Part shown: positions 43,581 through 54,921 of the stretch, in pieces | Layout of the letters: each line of letters opens with the position of its first letter | How positions within the stretch are numbered: the first letter of the stretch is position 1 | Made by a program: the position numbers and the translations under genes | The notes under the pieces: generated by a model | What the model saw: only the letters and a program-made list of their open reading frames with translations | Told to the model about the DNA's origin: nothing | Databases searched by the model: none | DNA from: Lojkania enalia | Taxonomy: Eukaryota > Ascomycota > Dothideomycetes > Pleosporales | DNA: 64,000 bases | Reading direction: 5' to 3' | Assembly (NCBI GenBank): GCA_010094045.1 | Contig: ML986645.1 | Location: 68,446 to 132,445, forward strand

Positions 43581-45981
43581 CTAATCCACCTCCTGACCTT
43601 CAAATGCTGGCAGTCGAGCCGCTACTTCCGCCCATTGCTCGGTGCCAGTCACCAAATTGGAAATCGAGTTGCAGATTTCGTCGAGACTTGCTCGGACTTG
43701 CTTTGTGGTGTCTCGGTCTCTCAATGTAAAGGTGTTGTCTTTGACTGATTGGAACTGGGATGTATTAGTTCCTGTTATGCATGAAAATTTTTTTTTTCAA
43801 TTCTCACATCAATGGTGATACCCAGAGGGGTGCCTAGCTCGTCATTGCGCTACACCATGTATTAGCACAGCCTCATCAATAGACCAGCGCGGAGACGATC
43901 TGTCCTACCGAGTAGCGCTTGCCAATTGATGCACCAGAGTCGTCCACCCTGCTAGACACGCCGATATCTTGGAGCTTGTTGCTCAATGTGCGCACGAAGG
44001 GCTTGAAATCACCGTGCGAGCTCAACGGTACGATGAGGACCTTTGTTGGTGCGACTGTCGGGGGAAACGACAGGACACCGCGGGCCTCATCTTCCGCACG
44101 AGTCCAGTAGTTGTGCTCACATAGAGCCTGTACAGCAGCGATTAGCATCAGAATAGTGGGATAAGCGTGCACTACTCACGTAAACTATTCGACCAATACC
44201 GAAGGATGGCTCGATCACGTTCGGGGTATACTCCCTTACGTTCTCTACCCTCGTTCGCTTCTCAATAACGATTAGCTCCTTCGGTACTTCCACTTCACCA
44301 TCGCCAACGCCAGGCACATTGATTATGATCTTGCCCTCTTTTTCAAGGTCTAATGCCAGCTTCTCACGCAGGTCTTGGGTGAGAGCCTCAATGGCCGCTT
44401 CAACGGTCTTACCATCCTTCTTGAACCTAGGGCCGAACTTCTTCTTCTCAATATCTATCTGCCATTCTTCAATCTTAAGTGGTTCTTTCCTTGGCTCCCT
44501 GACCACAAGTGGTGCGCCAGTCTTCTTCATATGTACCGACAAATCATATGCACTACGATCTGCGCAACCAACGCACTCGATCCAACCATAGGAGGTTAGC
44601 AATTCAGCATCCCAGCAGTCTGTAGCATAGTGGGCCATCTCATTGGCCATGTGCTGCCTGAATCGAATCTTTTGAGGATCAACACCAATTCGAAGAAGGA
44701 ACAATTGTATCCGGGCCAAGAAATAACCAAGAGTCTCATTATCCACAAGGCCAATCTCGACAGCCTTACCAATCTTCGTAGTCTCGACATGAGTTTTACC
44801 AGCGAGTTGGACTTCCCGATTGAGGAGCTCCAGCTCCACATCCTTGACCTCATCGAAATGTTGGTGTTTCTTTCCGCCTTCAGGATCCACGAAATGCTCA
44901 ATTTCCGCCATCAAGAACTCGCGCACACGCAAGAGACCGGCTCGCGGTGAGATCTCGTTTCGGAAAGACTTCCCAATGGAGGCCGAAGCAAAGGGCATAG
45001 TTTGCTGGTTAAAATCAAGGAGCTTTTGGAAGTTCAGGAACTGACCCTGCGCAGTCTCAGGACGAAGGTAGCCGGGAAGATTAGACGAGGGACCAATAGA
45101 GGTCTGGAACATCAAGTTGAAAGAGACGGGTGGCAGCAATTCGCCACCAGTCGCAGGATTCTTGATATCGTACTTCTTCATCAGAAAGCCAAGCTCTTCG
45201 CCATTATAGTTGTCAATCTTTGCCAAGATCTCCTCATATTCTTGAACCACTGAGTCCTCCAGTTTGATAGCTGTGATGTTCTTGACTTTCTTCTTTTTCT
45301 TCTTGGGGTCTTCCTCCTTCTCTTCTACTTTCACGCCACGTGCCTCCTTGTCACCCTTTAATCTCGACTCGAGCACTTCTTCAACCAAATGGTCCGCTCG
45401 GAATATTTCGCCGGTCTTTGGGTCCTTGCACATCCAATCCGCAAACTTGTCTACGTGGCCGGATGTCTTGAGGACTTCATACGGGGTAAGCATCGTGCAG
45501 TCCACTTCTTCGTGTTAGTTTTGACTCCAAAAGCGCCTCATGCATCCTACCTTCGAGCATGTTCTCCTTCAGCACGAAGTGTTTCCTCCAGATATCAACG
45601 ATATTGTTGGTCAAGGCACAACCTGGGGGGCCATAATCATAGAGACCGGAAACGCCGCCATAGATGTCGAAAGATGGTGTGTAGAAGAGTCGCCGCTACA
45701 GTCTGTCAGTATGACTCCGACTCGAGGACAGCTTTCATGTTCGGCATACTAACCCTCATAAGAGACTCCAGAGAAGCACGATCGAACGGCTTGCCATCCT
45801 TAGTAGTCATTGGGTGGGCCATGGTGACCTCGTTTTTCCGCCTAGGGACCTGGTATCGGTGGTGCGAGGATGTAGCAGTGAAACTCTTGGTGGGATAAAC
45901 AAGACAAGGTGGGGCTAAAAAGGGTCGACGAAAAGAAGAAGCGAAGCAATTGGCGCGCAACACACTCAACAGTGGGCGCAT
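43581..45981 (-). CDS. GRS1: Glycyl-tRNA synthetase, probably dual-targeted
   Basis: Six exons: 45754-45981, 45551-45695, 44180-45504, 43909-44127, 43808-43849 and 43581-43754, with introns of 58, 46, 52, 59 and 53 bp. From the ATG at 45981 the product is 710 aa; from the in-frame ATG at 45822 it is 657 aa. The enzyme charges tRNA-Gly. Class II motifs are seen: motif 2 region [20 protein letters not shown] and motif 3 region [28 protein letters not shown] and DYGPPGC also match. The first 53 residues are basic and Ser-rich, without acidic residues until about 51 ([20 protein letters not shown]), like a mitochondrial presequence. So the two starts would give mitochondrial and cytosolic forms. 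The KKKKKKVK insert is usual in eukaryotes. Confidence 0.95.
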
Positions 45982-46059
45982 GCACGTGAGGTCCTCCTCT
46001 ATATGAAAGGAGGAAAGAAATCATTCAAGGAAAATGAAACAATATATAACACGACGTTG

Positions 46060-46093
46060 TGACTCTTCCCGCTCCATCAAATTAGATGAGTCC
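46060..46093. promoter_or_regulatory. Two near-consensus Gcn4/CPC1 sites between GRS1 and RPF1
   Basis: TGACTCT at 46060-46066 and TGAGTCC at 46087-46093, each one base from TGA(C/G)TCA. They lie in the 310-bp divergent promoter. Synthetase genes are known Gcn4 targets in yeast; here this is inference from near matches. Confidence 0.3.
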
Positions 46094-46291
46094 TAGTATA
46101 CGCCAAGATTTTCGGAAAAAGTATTCGGCCGGCCCCGCTAAATTTCTGGAAACCAAAATGCGACACACGCATTCTCAACCACAGAGCATAAACAATACCA
46201 ACTACGGATAAATTGAGGATATTTGGGATTTCATCTATCATCTGTTATTTTGCAGAGGGATCTTACCGAAATTGGAGCCTTTCAACCCAAC

Positions 46292-47581
46292 ATGGCTTCC
46301 TCCAAGAACGCAATGCTCGCAGGCGTCAAACCGAAGAATAAACTACGCCGTCAAGTCACCTATCTCTCCATAAAGAAAGCAAAAGAGTCCGCAAAACGGG
46401 ATGAACGATTCCGTCGTAAGCGCGAAGAAGCGAAAGACCCCTCGCTACGCGATGAGCGACGAACGCGTAATGTACCTTCCACAATCGACTCAAAGAGAAC
46501 ATGGGATGATGTCGTAGGCGATGAGGAGGACATGCTGGGATGGGCCGTAGACGTTGAGAGAGTAGCGAAGAAAAGAAAATTAGAAGAGCAGCAAGCGGAA
46601 GAAGAAAACCTAGAGGAAGGCACACTAGCAAAATTGAAAAAGCGAGACGCAGAAATAGATGAAGACCCAGAGCCCAACGTAGAGGTCGACCAAGAAGTAG
46701 ACAGTATGCTAGCTTCCGATTCAGAAGAGGACAGATCTGCGGACTCAGATGCCACACCCTCTCACTCAAAGAAATGGGACCCTCCAAAACGTGCCTCCAG
46801 CCCAACCACCTCGACAGCCACAAACCTCGAGCTCTCCCCCGAGTTCCTAAAACAGAAATTCCCCGCAATATTCGATCCTCCAGCAGAACCTAAGATACTC
46901 ATTACCACCTCCCTTCACTCTTCCCTCCACAATGAAGCCCTCATCCTCACCACTCTCTTCCCGAATAGCACCTACATCCGCCGCACCGCCCACGCGCACG
47001 CCTACAAATACTCGATCCGCGAGATATCCCAATTCGCCACCTCCCGCTCCTACACCCACCTCATCCTCCTAACCCAAGACCTGGTCAAGAAACTACCTAC
47101 CGGTCTCGAAATCATCACTTTGCCAGATGGTCCCCACTTCCACTTTAGCATTACAAACTGGATCGAGGGCAAGAAGCTTCCGGGGCATGGAAGACCGACA
47201 GGCCACGTCCCCGAGCTGATATTGAATAATTTTCGCACGCCGCTGGGTCTACTGACAGCGCATCTGTTCAAGTCGCTATACCCGTCGGTTCCAGAAATCG
47301 AAGGGAGGACCGTTGTGACGTTGCATAATCAGCGTGATTATATATTCGTACGACAGCATCGGTACGTATTTCGGGACAAGAAAGGGAACGAGAAGAGTAT
47401 TGTAGGCGTAGATGGTAAGGTCGTAAAAGGGGTCGAGGACATCCGAGTCGGAATGCAGGAACTCGGGCCGCGATTTACATTGAAATTGCGGAGAGTCGAT
47501 AGAGGCGTACAGTGGAAGAGCGGGCAAGAATGGGAATGGAAAGGGCGGATGGAGAAGAGCCGTACTCGGTTCAGCATGTAA
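46292..47581 (+). CDS. RPF1: Ribosome production factor 1 (Brix domain)
   Basis: Single exon, 429 aa from the ATG at 46292; the frame is open 23 codons further upstream without family support. Rpf1 is a nucleolar Brix-domain protein needed for 27S pre-rRNA processing and 60S subunit assembly. The basic amino end (KPKNKLRRQVTYLSIKKAKE) and acidic-basic middle are typical. The Brix domain spans about residues 205-400, with PKILITTSLHSS, SYTHLILLTQDLVKKLPTGL, GPHFHFSITNWI, ILNNFRTPLGL and the RNA-binding sigma-70-like stretch RDYIFVRQHRYVF. It shares a promoter interval with GRS1 and ends 378 bp from the POP2 stop. Confidence 0.93.
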   Translation: MASSKNAMLAGVKPKNKLRRQVTYLSIKKAKESAKRDERFRRKREEAKDPSLRDERRTRNVPSTIDSKRTWDDVVGDEEDMLGWAVDVERVAKKRKLEEQQAEEENLEEGTLAKLKKRDAEIDEDPEPNVEVDQEVDSMLASDSEEDRSADSDATPSHSKKWDPPKRASSPTTSTATNLELSPEFLKQKFPAIFDPPAEPKILITTSLHSSLHNEALILTTLFPNSTYIRRTAHAHAYKYSIREISQFATSRSYTHLILLTQDLVKKLPTGLEIITLPDGPHFHFSITNWIEGKKLPGHGRPTGHVPELILNNFRTPLGLLTAHLFKSLYPSVPEIEGRTVVTLHNQRDYIFVRQHRYVFRDKKGNEKSIVGVDGKVVKGVEDIRVGMQELGPRFTLKLRRVDRGVQWKSGQEWEWKGRMEKSRTRFSM

Positions 47582-47959
47582 ATCATATCACCAATCTATG
47601 CAGTAAATACAGCCTAGAATACGAGCCAGACATCACAAATCCGCGAATCGGTTGGCAAGTCGAGAGGAAAGTAAGCCCCTAAGGCTATCATGTCCTACAC
47701 TAACCCCTACCTAACTATCAAAACAATCAAGAATCCATATCAACCCAACCAACCATTCATCCATCCCTCACATATACCCATTCCACACCGCCATAATCCC
47801 CAGCGCCGTGAAATGCAAGAACCAGGTAAAACTCGAACCGCCGCGCAAAGAACAGAGAAACTCCGTCGGTATCTTGAAAGGGTTTGCCGAATGAAACGAG
47901 ATACTGATAAACTCCAACCGCCGATTCCAAGGCTTTTTTTGTACAGCAATTGGATTTCC
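47582..47959. other. Intergenic, 3' to 3' between RPF1 and POP2
   Basis: About 380 bp with two 3' untranslated regions. Nothing else is seen. Confidence 0.5.
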
Positions 47960-49633
47960 TTATTTGCCACCATATCTGAACTCGCCAAACGCGCCTGTGG
48001 CGCCGGGTGTCATCAAGCCTCCATGTGCTGGACCGGGTGTGGACGCAAGGCCCGCAGGATGACTCGTCGGCGTGCTCGGTCCATCACCACCTCTATATCC
48101 CTGATACATATTCGTACCATTCATACCCTGATACCCCGTCATACTCTGCGCGCCCTGTGCCGCTAGGACAGCAGCCTGGGCCGTCGCACTCGCAGGCGGG
48201 CCGACACCTGTCAATCCCCACATTTGTCCATTCATGTCTTCCGGGATACTATTATCAAAGATCTTCTTTTTCAGTTCCCAGAAGACGGTTCCTGTAAGCC
48301 AGGCGTCTGAGCCAGCGGTGTGAGAGGCGCCAATTCGTTGACATCCGAGTTCGTCGGCGAGGTCTTGGAGTCCGGATTTTGTGCCTAGATTATTGAGGAT
48401 CGAAGTTGCGGTTGACCCGATGACACCGCGGCGGACAAGGTTGTTGGCGTGCCGCCAGAGGTACTTGACATCCAGCAACCGCGGGAAGAATATTTGAACA
48501 AGTGCTCGGTATGCATCTTCATCTTCAGGTAGCGGTTTTGCACTGAGCATCTTAACGAGGTATGCAAAGTCATAGCCAGAGTGGAAGGAAATCCAATTTA
48601 CGTCTTCCGTAAGAGTCAATCCCGACGTGATAAGGAGGGAGCCGAATTCCGCTGGGTTGATTCCTTGTGAAGCAAGCTTCTCGAAGTCTGCGCCCGATTT
48701 CTTTAGCATTTGAATGCTCTCTTCGTTGTACATGTCATTTTCCAGAGAAAATTCGAAATTGAATGTCCATGTGCAAGGGCAGACAACGATGTTGCTCGCA
48801 TATTGCTGCAATGCTTTTGGTTTATAGATCAATCCAGATGGGTCCAGGTGTGACGGAGGTACATCACCGTTCACGTTGAATAGAGTAATGCCTAGCTGAA
48901 TAATCTTTAGGAGGTCAACATTACACCGCACAGTCTGATAGTGGTAGGAGGCTTTTGATTGGAAGTCTCCAATGGGTCGAGCTACAACGCCAGGGAATTC
49001 AGTGTCCTAAAAGAGAATTGTCAGCGTACCCTGTAAAAGGGATAGATATTACCCATAAAACGGTGACCACTCTAGATATGGTTTAACCCTATTTTCCATG
49101 CTCTTTCTAATATCATATGCCGAGTCTGTTGAAGAATAGGGTACCATCTCTAATACGGGAGAGACACTGACCATCGATATGTATGAAAACTGGGAGCACA
49201 GCGCCCGGAGTAAGTCCATTTCTTGATGGAGGTTATGCCGCCAGACTTCCCGTATCCTCCCTTGCATGCTCTTCGGACCATCTTGTCCTCGGCCTAGCGC
49301 AGCTTCCTGTTGCAACTGGGCACCGTGATTGAATCGCATACGTGCTTCGTGGCCATCAAGCCCTGTACCTCCACTCACACCGCCGAGGCCTGCACCTCCT
49401 AGACCCGCGCCACCAATGCCCCCACCCAGACCTGCATTGGATTGGAAGTTGTTCTGGCCGTGGCCGAACAGATTGAGGTTGGGGTTGGGGTTGCCGGCGC
49501 CAAATCCAGGATGCTGCAGGTTATGTTGCTGGTGCTGCTGCAGGTGTGCCTGCTGGTTCATAGGATGATTTGATAGGTGCGCATAAGGATTCGAGAGATT
49601 AGAGCCCGGGAACCGGCCCCCGGGCGGCGGCAT
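47960..49633 (-). CDS. POP2: CCR4-NOT deadenylase subunit POP2/CAF1
   Basis: Two exons, 49172-49633 and 47960-49006, with a 165-bp intron (GTCAGT donor, TTTTAG acceptor) that restores SQFSYISMDTEFPGVVARP; 502 aa. POP2 shortens mRNA poly(A) tails in the cytoplasmic CCR4-NOT complex. The DEDD nuclease residues are visible: Asp155 and Glu157 in DTEFPG, the Asp in SGYDFAYLVKML, and His/Asp in IGASHTAGSDAWLTGTVFW. The first 110 residues are low complexity, rich in Gln, Gly and Asn (HLQQHQQHNLQHPG, GGAGLGGAGLGG), and the tail is Gly/Thr/Pro-rich. An in-frame stop lies just before the ATG, so this start is secure. Divergent from NDUFB3, 444 bp apart. Confidence 0.95.
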
Positions 49634-50077
49634 GCTGCGCAACTATCGCTGAGGTCTGCTTCGAAACGCCGTGGAGGGGGTCCTATGCATCCGGAGTCAC
49701 CGTGAAGAGTTGCAGAGGGGTCCGGAGGGCGTGTGGCTGCTAAAGATGATTTGTTCGGGGCTCGGCGGGATCGGGAGCGTGATCGAGGGGCGAAGAAAAG
49801 GTCAGATACGGTGGATGGTTGGAGAGGGTCGTGAATTAAGGTCGCAGCGGGAAGAGCCAGAGAGGTGGCCCAAGCTCGGTTGCCAAGTATCTTGGGTTTG
49901 ACGAACCTCAAGAGAGCTCGATCGCAACCGCAACGGCTGCCGCGAATCGACCCCGCACCGCACCTGTACTACCCTCCAATTGAGGCTGCAATAGTATGCA
50001 CTACCTTTTTATTTCCTATTACTGGTAGATGATAAATGCCAAAGATCAATTGCTGATTTCTCGTACCCAGAAGCACG
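49634..50077. promoter_or_regulatory. Divergent promoter interval, POP2 and NDUFB3
   Basis: 444 bp between opposite start codons. GC-rich near POP2 and AT-rich near NDUFB3. No site recognised. Confidence 0.35.
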
Positions 50078-50376
50078 ATGCCACCTCCCCGACAGAACCT
50101 CACAGGCTTCGACCCCAAGAAGCTCGCTGCCGCATCCACAAAGACTCATGGCGACCCATGGGCACGATAGTATACCGTCTCTGAACTATTTGCACGACAG
50201 CGGCACTAACTGAGTACAGTGAGGCATGGCGGTACACCGGACCCTTCACACGATGGAACCGATTCAAGGGCGCCTTCCCCGGCCTCGGCATCGCAACCGT
50301 AGCATTCGCCGGATACCTAGTAGCAGAGCAGCTTTTCTTCAAGGACGAGCACGGACATCATGATGAGAAGCATTAG
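50078..50376 (+). CDS. NDUFB3: Complex I subunit NDUFB3 (B12) homologue
   Basis: Two exons, 50078-50169 and 50220-50376, with a 50-bp intron (GTATAC donor, CACTAACTG branch region, TACAG acceptor); 82 aa, the family's usual small size. It is a single-pass accessory subunit in the membrane arm of mitochondrial NADH:ubiquinone oxidoreductase. The join yields the family signature HGDPWARYEAWRYTGPFTRW, followed by one hydrophobic segment at about 48-66 (FPGLGIATVAFAGYLVAEQL) and a His-rich tail (DEHGHHDEKH). The gene is too short for a plain ORF search. It is the second complex I gene in the window. Confidence 0.93.
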
Positions 50377-53300
50377 CATGCGGAGGAACTATAGAGGTCG
50401 CTTTGGGGAGGCATGCACATTCTGGGCGTAACGGTTGATTGGGATATCGTAGCTGTAAAGGCTGTATATATAAATACCATGCAGTACAGACAGGAGAAAC
50501 ATCAGTTTGCGTTCCCAGTTGCGCTGATGAAAAAAATGGGCAGATCGCATCTATGTGTCACTATTAAATCGCCGTTGGATCTAAATTCTCCGAAGTAGCT
50601 AACGTATTTATCATCAAAAGTCTCCCTCAGTGGGTAATACTAATTGCCCCGTCTACAGATCCACCGTGTTCGGACGCGTTGATAGCAATTAGTTGGAATG
50701 AAATGAATGCTAACATACTGCACCCATACGCCATAAATTCGCCAAATTCCTACGTCTTATTGGCAGCGTATCTACCATCCGAAACCTTCGTCTCATCATT
50801 GGTTCATTTCCCCATTACCCTCCCTCCAAACTTTGGTCTCCTCCGCACATAAAATCCCAACTCAAGGAGTTTAAAGCCAAACCCAGAGCCAAATCTATAC
50901 CATGCTATATTCAGTGTCCTCCTTAGTGGAGCAACACGGACACAATATAGACATAAGGTGAAATCTGTGATAGGGATTTGGCGAGTCTACTGAGTACGAT
51001 TTCCTACTACCGTACGGGAGCAAGTTATCCGGTTGCAGGTTGTATTAGATACCGTCGCACGATATCAAATCACGCTGGATATCAGCTGATATACCCTTCC
51101 TTATATACATAAATATGGCCTGCTAGCCATCCTCAATCAACCAGTTCAGCTCCTCATCTCCCCCCCTGAGGCAAGATTCGCCTCTCACCACAAAATCAAT
51201 AAGAAACCTTACAAAAAGTAATGACACTTATTATGAATTCATATACTCTACGTGATTATTTCTTGTACAGTCTGCATTAGAATATCTATTTTATAAGACT
51301 AAAAGAAATAATCATATGAGGTTTAAACATACATCCTACTGGGAATATTCTACCATCGCGAAAGGTCCTTATGCCTTCTTTTAAGAGATTAAAATATATA
51401 TATTACTTATAGCATGAAACGCCTCTAATAGAAAAACAGACTCTATACATCTCTTCTCCTACTAAACCCACCCTTCAACCCTTGAGCTGAGAAATCAAAC
51501 ATAAATACTTTCAAGGCCTTATCTCTCTCAAATACCATCTCTAACAGACATCCAACCCATGTTAAACCCTTTTTTTTTCAGCTTCCTATTCGTAGAGCTC
51601 ATCTCCTTAGTTGTTAAAAAAAAAAAAGAAAGAAAGAAAGAAAAATAGAATTCTCAAATCTTACAACAAATTAAGACATAACCCGCCCAACCCCAATTTC
51701 CACCTACACTATACACGCATTCAACTGGTACTTGCATACTTATATCTTCTACTTGAAGCATCTATTCCAAGCGTTCAGCCGCTTAAATACACACCTACAA
51801 GATCGAACATAAACAAAAAATACTCCCAAAGTACCACCTAGTCCCTCCTCCCACAATCCAAGATCACAATAACCTTCCCCCCCCCCTCCCCCCAGAAACA
51901 CTCCATTCAAACCAAATGCGCCGCTACACCGTTGCCCGGCACTACTCATTCATTTACCTTTTTTAATATCTAGGCTTTTGCAGTGATCTCACTGCACAGC
52001 TAATGGAAGATTTTAGATGTACCGCTCACCTACACCCCTCCACCAGCAATCCTCCAAATCGATGTTGTGATGTGGGTGTGAATGCATTGCGAAGTCCGGA
52101 AATCGGGGCAAGTAGAGTAGGGGAGCTGAGTGGTATACGCGGAATCCGTGTTTAATCATAGCTATCCGTATTCTATGTATGCATGCTCTATGGTGTGATC
52201 TTTGTTATATAGTGTATAACATGTGATGAGATTTTCTTACGGCAGGAAAAAGAGTAAATACCTAAATTCCCTTTAGCATGTTAAACTGCGAAACCGCTCT
52301 CCAAGCAGCCTGTCCCGCAAACAATAAGCAGACATAGCATAATACACTCACATCAGCCCTAGAAATCTTCGAGAATCCTGCGCTTTCCTCTCCATAACGC
52401 CAAGGTCGAACAAATATGGTATACACAGATTTAAAAAGTCGAGGATAGTGGTTAGCCGGGTCACGGATATGCATATTCATTCGCATGCGGGCTCAGACAA
52501 AGGCGTCTCCACCCCTTCCATACCACAAAACCCAATCGCGGACGACGCCAGAGACAGAAATCTCAGTCCCCAGGCCAAATTTGCATGCACACCTCACCAT
52601 CTCTCGACAACATCGTCTAGTTTCCTCACCCCATCCTCCGTCCCTACGTCCCTATGTCATCCTCTCCCCATCCCACTAGTCCAAGGCTCTATTTAATTAC
52701 CATCGAACCCGGCGCAGCACCACCAGCGCCACAAACCCGATCTCGACTCAGACACGGAAATCAGATCGCGACGCAAACCTTACGCGGGAGATCACCACCT
52801 ACACAATCATACACTCATACATATCGCAGCTGCTGTCACCACCCTCCTGCCTAAGCGTCCTCCCCATCTGACCGTCAAGCGTCCAGACCCCGTGGCGCTA
52901 CGTAGCCCGCTCCTTCAATCACCCAAACCCAGAAACAAACGAAACAAAACAAAAATAAATAAACAATGTCGGTCCAGACATCCGCCCACTTTTGTCTGAA
53001 ACAAAAAAGAAAGGAAGGGAATAAACGGATGGCCCTATTTAGTGCATCATTGTTGCAGAAAGCGACCGAGATGGAAAGGGACGGTGGTGGTGGCCATTCC
53101 AGTGTGGCGCCACTAGACAGCCACGTATAGTGTGTGGTGGGCATGAGTCGCGGTGGCTGCTTGTGAGAAAAATGATAGAATGCAAAGGATTCTGAGCTAT
53201 GTTTCAAGAAACGCGTCCGAATATCGCGTTTCAACAATGAGCTTGAGAATAGCGTTTCAAGAATCGGCTCCGAAAATAGATATATCAACCAATTACCTCA

Positions 53301-54237
53301 GCTAGTTTGACCCGCAGTGAACTGGCACTCATGAGCGAAAACAAATCACGAGTGCGAAGAAAGTAAGGGCATTCGTTCATCTACGAATGGATGACGAATG
53401 GGGCGAGGACGAAAAGCAAGACGGCGAAGGTGCATACACAAATCCAGGAGCCGCAGCGCAGAGACCTTGCATATTGGTAGGGCCTTTCTCTGCGACCGAC
53501 CGGCCTGTGGTCAATACTGTACGATTGATGATGCACTTAAATCTCATCTGTGTAGCTAGTAGTGGAACTGGAAAGCTTACTGCAGGACCGCGATATATCG
53601 GGAAGATTATCATTGTGCAAAGTCTGTTCTGTGTACAGGCTCACGCTCTGGGCGACGCGGCGACTCATCTGCGGGTCTACGGGACGGACTTTCAACTTCA
53701 AGAAAAGGTCCCAACATGACGATTCGTCAATAATTTTAGCACAGGACTGAGCAAATAACGGTGAAGTGGAGCACAAATTGCGGGCTGACGACAAACAGAT
53801 CCACGTCCGTCAAGCGAATGGCCCACCCACGAGTATGTGGCCTACTTAAAACAAGGCCCGAATATGGGTAGCAATACGCAGGTACCAAATGGAGATTCGG
53901 AGATCCCAGTCGTGGAGAAACAAAGCCAGCCGTGGTACGGTACCGGCTGTAGAGGGGGGAGGCTGCAGGGCAGAAGGAAGTGGTGAAATGAGGGAACTGT
54001 CCCGTCCATACAGCGGCACCGTCTAGGGTGGACTTGGAGCGCTGCTGCTGCTGGAATCCTTCAGCTGACCGAGCCCGAGGCTAAGGTACGAAGCATATCC
54101 ACCTGGGCACATTTCTCCCTGGGCGCAGAAAAAATGGCTCTCGCGCAGCAATAATTAATGGAGGGGCGCGCTGTTCCGGCCGAAAAGGAAGCGCCGACAT
54201 GGAGACGCCTTGTCGATGCGGGTATGAGGCGTTCGGG
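50377..54237. other. Intergenic, AT-rich, no gene supported
   Basis: About 3.9 kb, the left half of a 7.8-kb stretch without a supported gene. It contains C-rich and A-rich tracts (for example near 51618 and 51885) and many stops. At 53205-53275 a short direct repeat of the form GCGTTTCAA is seen. No tRNA or transposon feature is recognised. Confidence 0.5.
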
Positions 54238-54286
54238 TTGCTGGTGCTGGTGCTGGTGCCAGTGCCGGTGCCAGTGCCGGTGCCAT
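54238..54286 (+). repeat. Imperfect GGTGCT/GGTGCC hexanucleotide repeat
   Basis: About eight six-base units alternating GGTGCT, GGTGCC and AGTGCC. Its complement type (AGCACC)n occurs at 54841, about 600 bp away, so the two arms could pair. Confidence 0.75.
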
Positions 54287-54840
54287 AACCATGAGGGTGC
54301 GCTGTGCTGGTCTTCGGGCCTGGGGAGACCCGTGAGGAAGTGACGCGTGCTGCAAGGCCTAGCGTAGTAGCGCGTGGCCGGCTCTGGGACGGACGCTGTG
54401 AGGGTTGATGGAGTGCTACGGGATTTATCGTAGGATGACGATGGTATAGATTGGGGCGAGATGTGTGGTAGATAGAAGCGCGCGTGCAACGGGCGATGCG
54501 ACGCGTTGGATGGGCTGCAGCGTCGACGGGCTGAAGGCATCCCAAGATTGCGGATTGGGGGTCAGACAGATGCCGTCTCCTGCTGCAGGAACCAGGGGCG
54601 GCGTGGCGAAGAACCATTCTTTGGTTGCGTACCTGCAGCTGGCGAGCCGGCCCACATCTCAGCCGTCTCTGGGTGGAAGAAGGGACAGATGCAATTGGAA
54701 TATTGGCCTTGTCTTGTTTGTGCGTGTGTCTGTACCGTCAATTGCAACCTTCACACCGCACTGCTCGGGCAACTCAGCAGCAGCACGCAGCAAAACCTGC
54801 CGTCGTCGTCGCTTGCGGCAGCCGGGCAAAGGGCGTTGGA

Positions 54841-54921
54841 AGCACCAGCACCAGCACCAGCACCAGCACCAGCACCAGCACCAGCAGCACCAGCAGCAAT
54901 AGCAGCAGCACCAGTGCGGCG
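54841..54921 (+). repeat. (AGCACC)n and CAG-rich microsatellite
   Basis: Seven nearly perfect AGCACC units followed by CAG-rich sequence. All three forward frames stay open across it (Ala-Pro, Ser-Thr, His-Gln), which creates spurious overlapping ORFs around 54465-55308. Confidence 0.8.
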
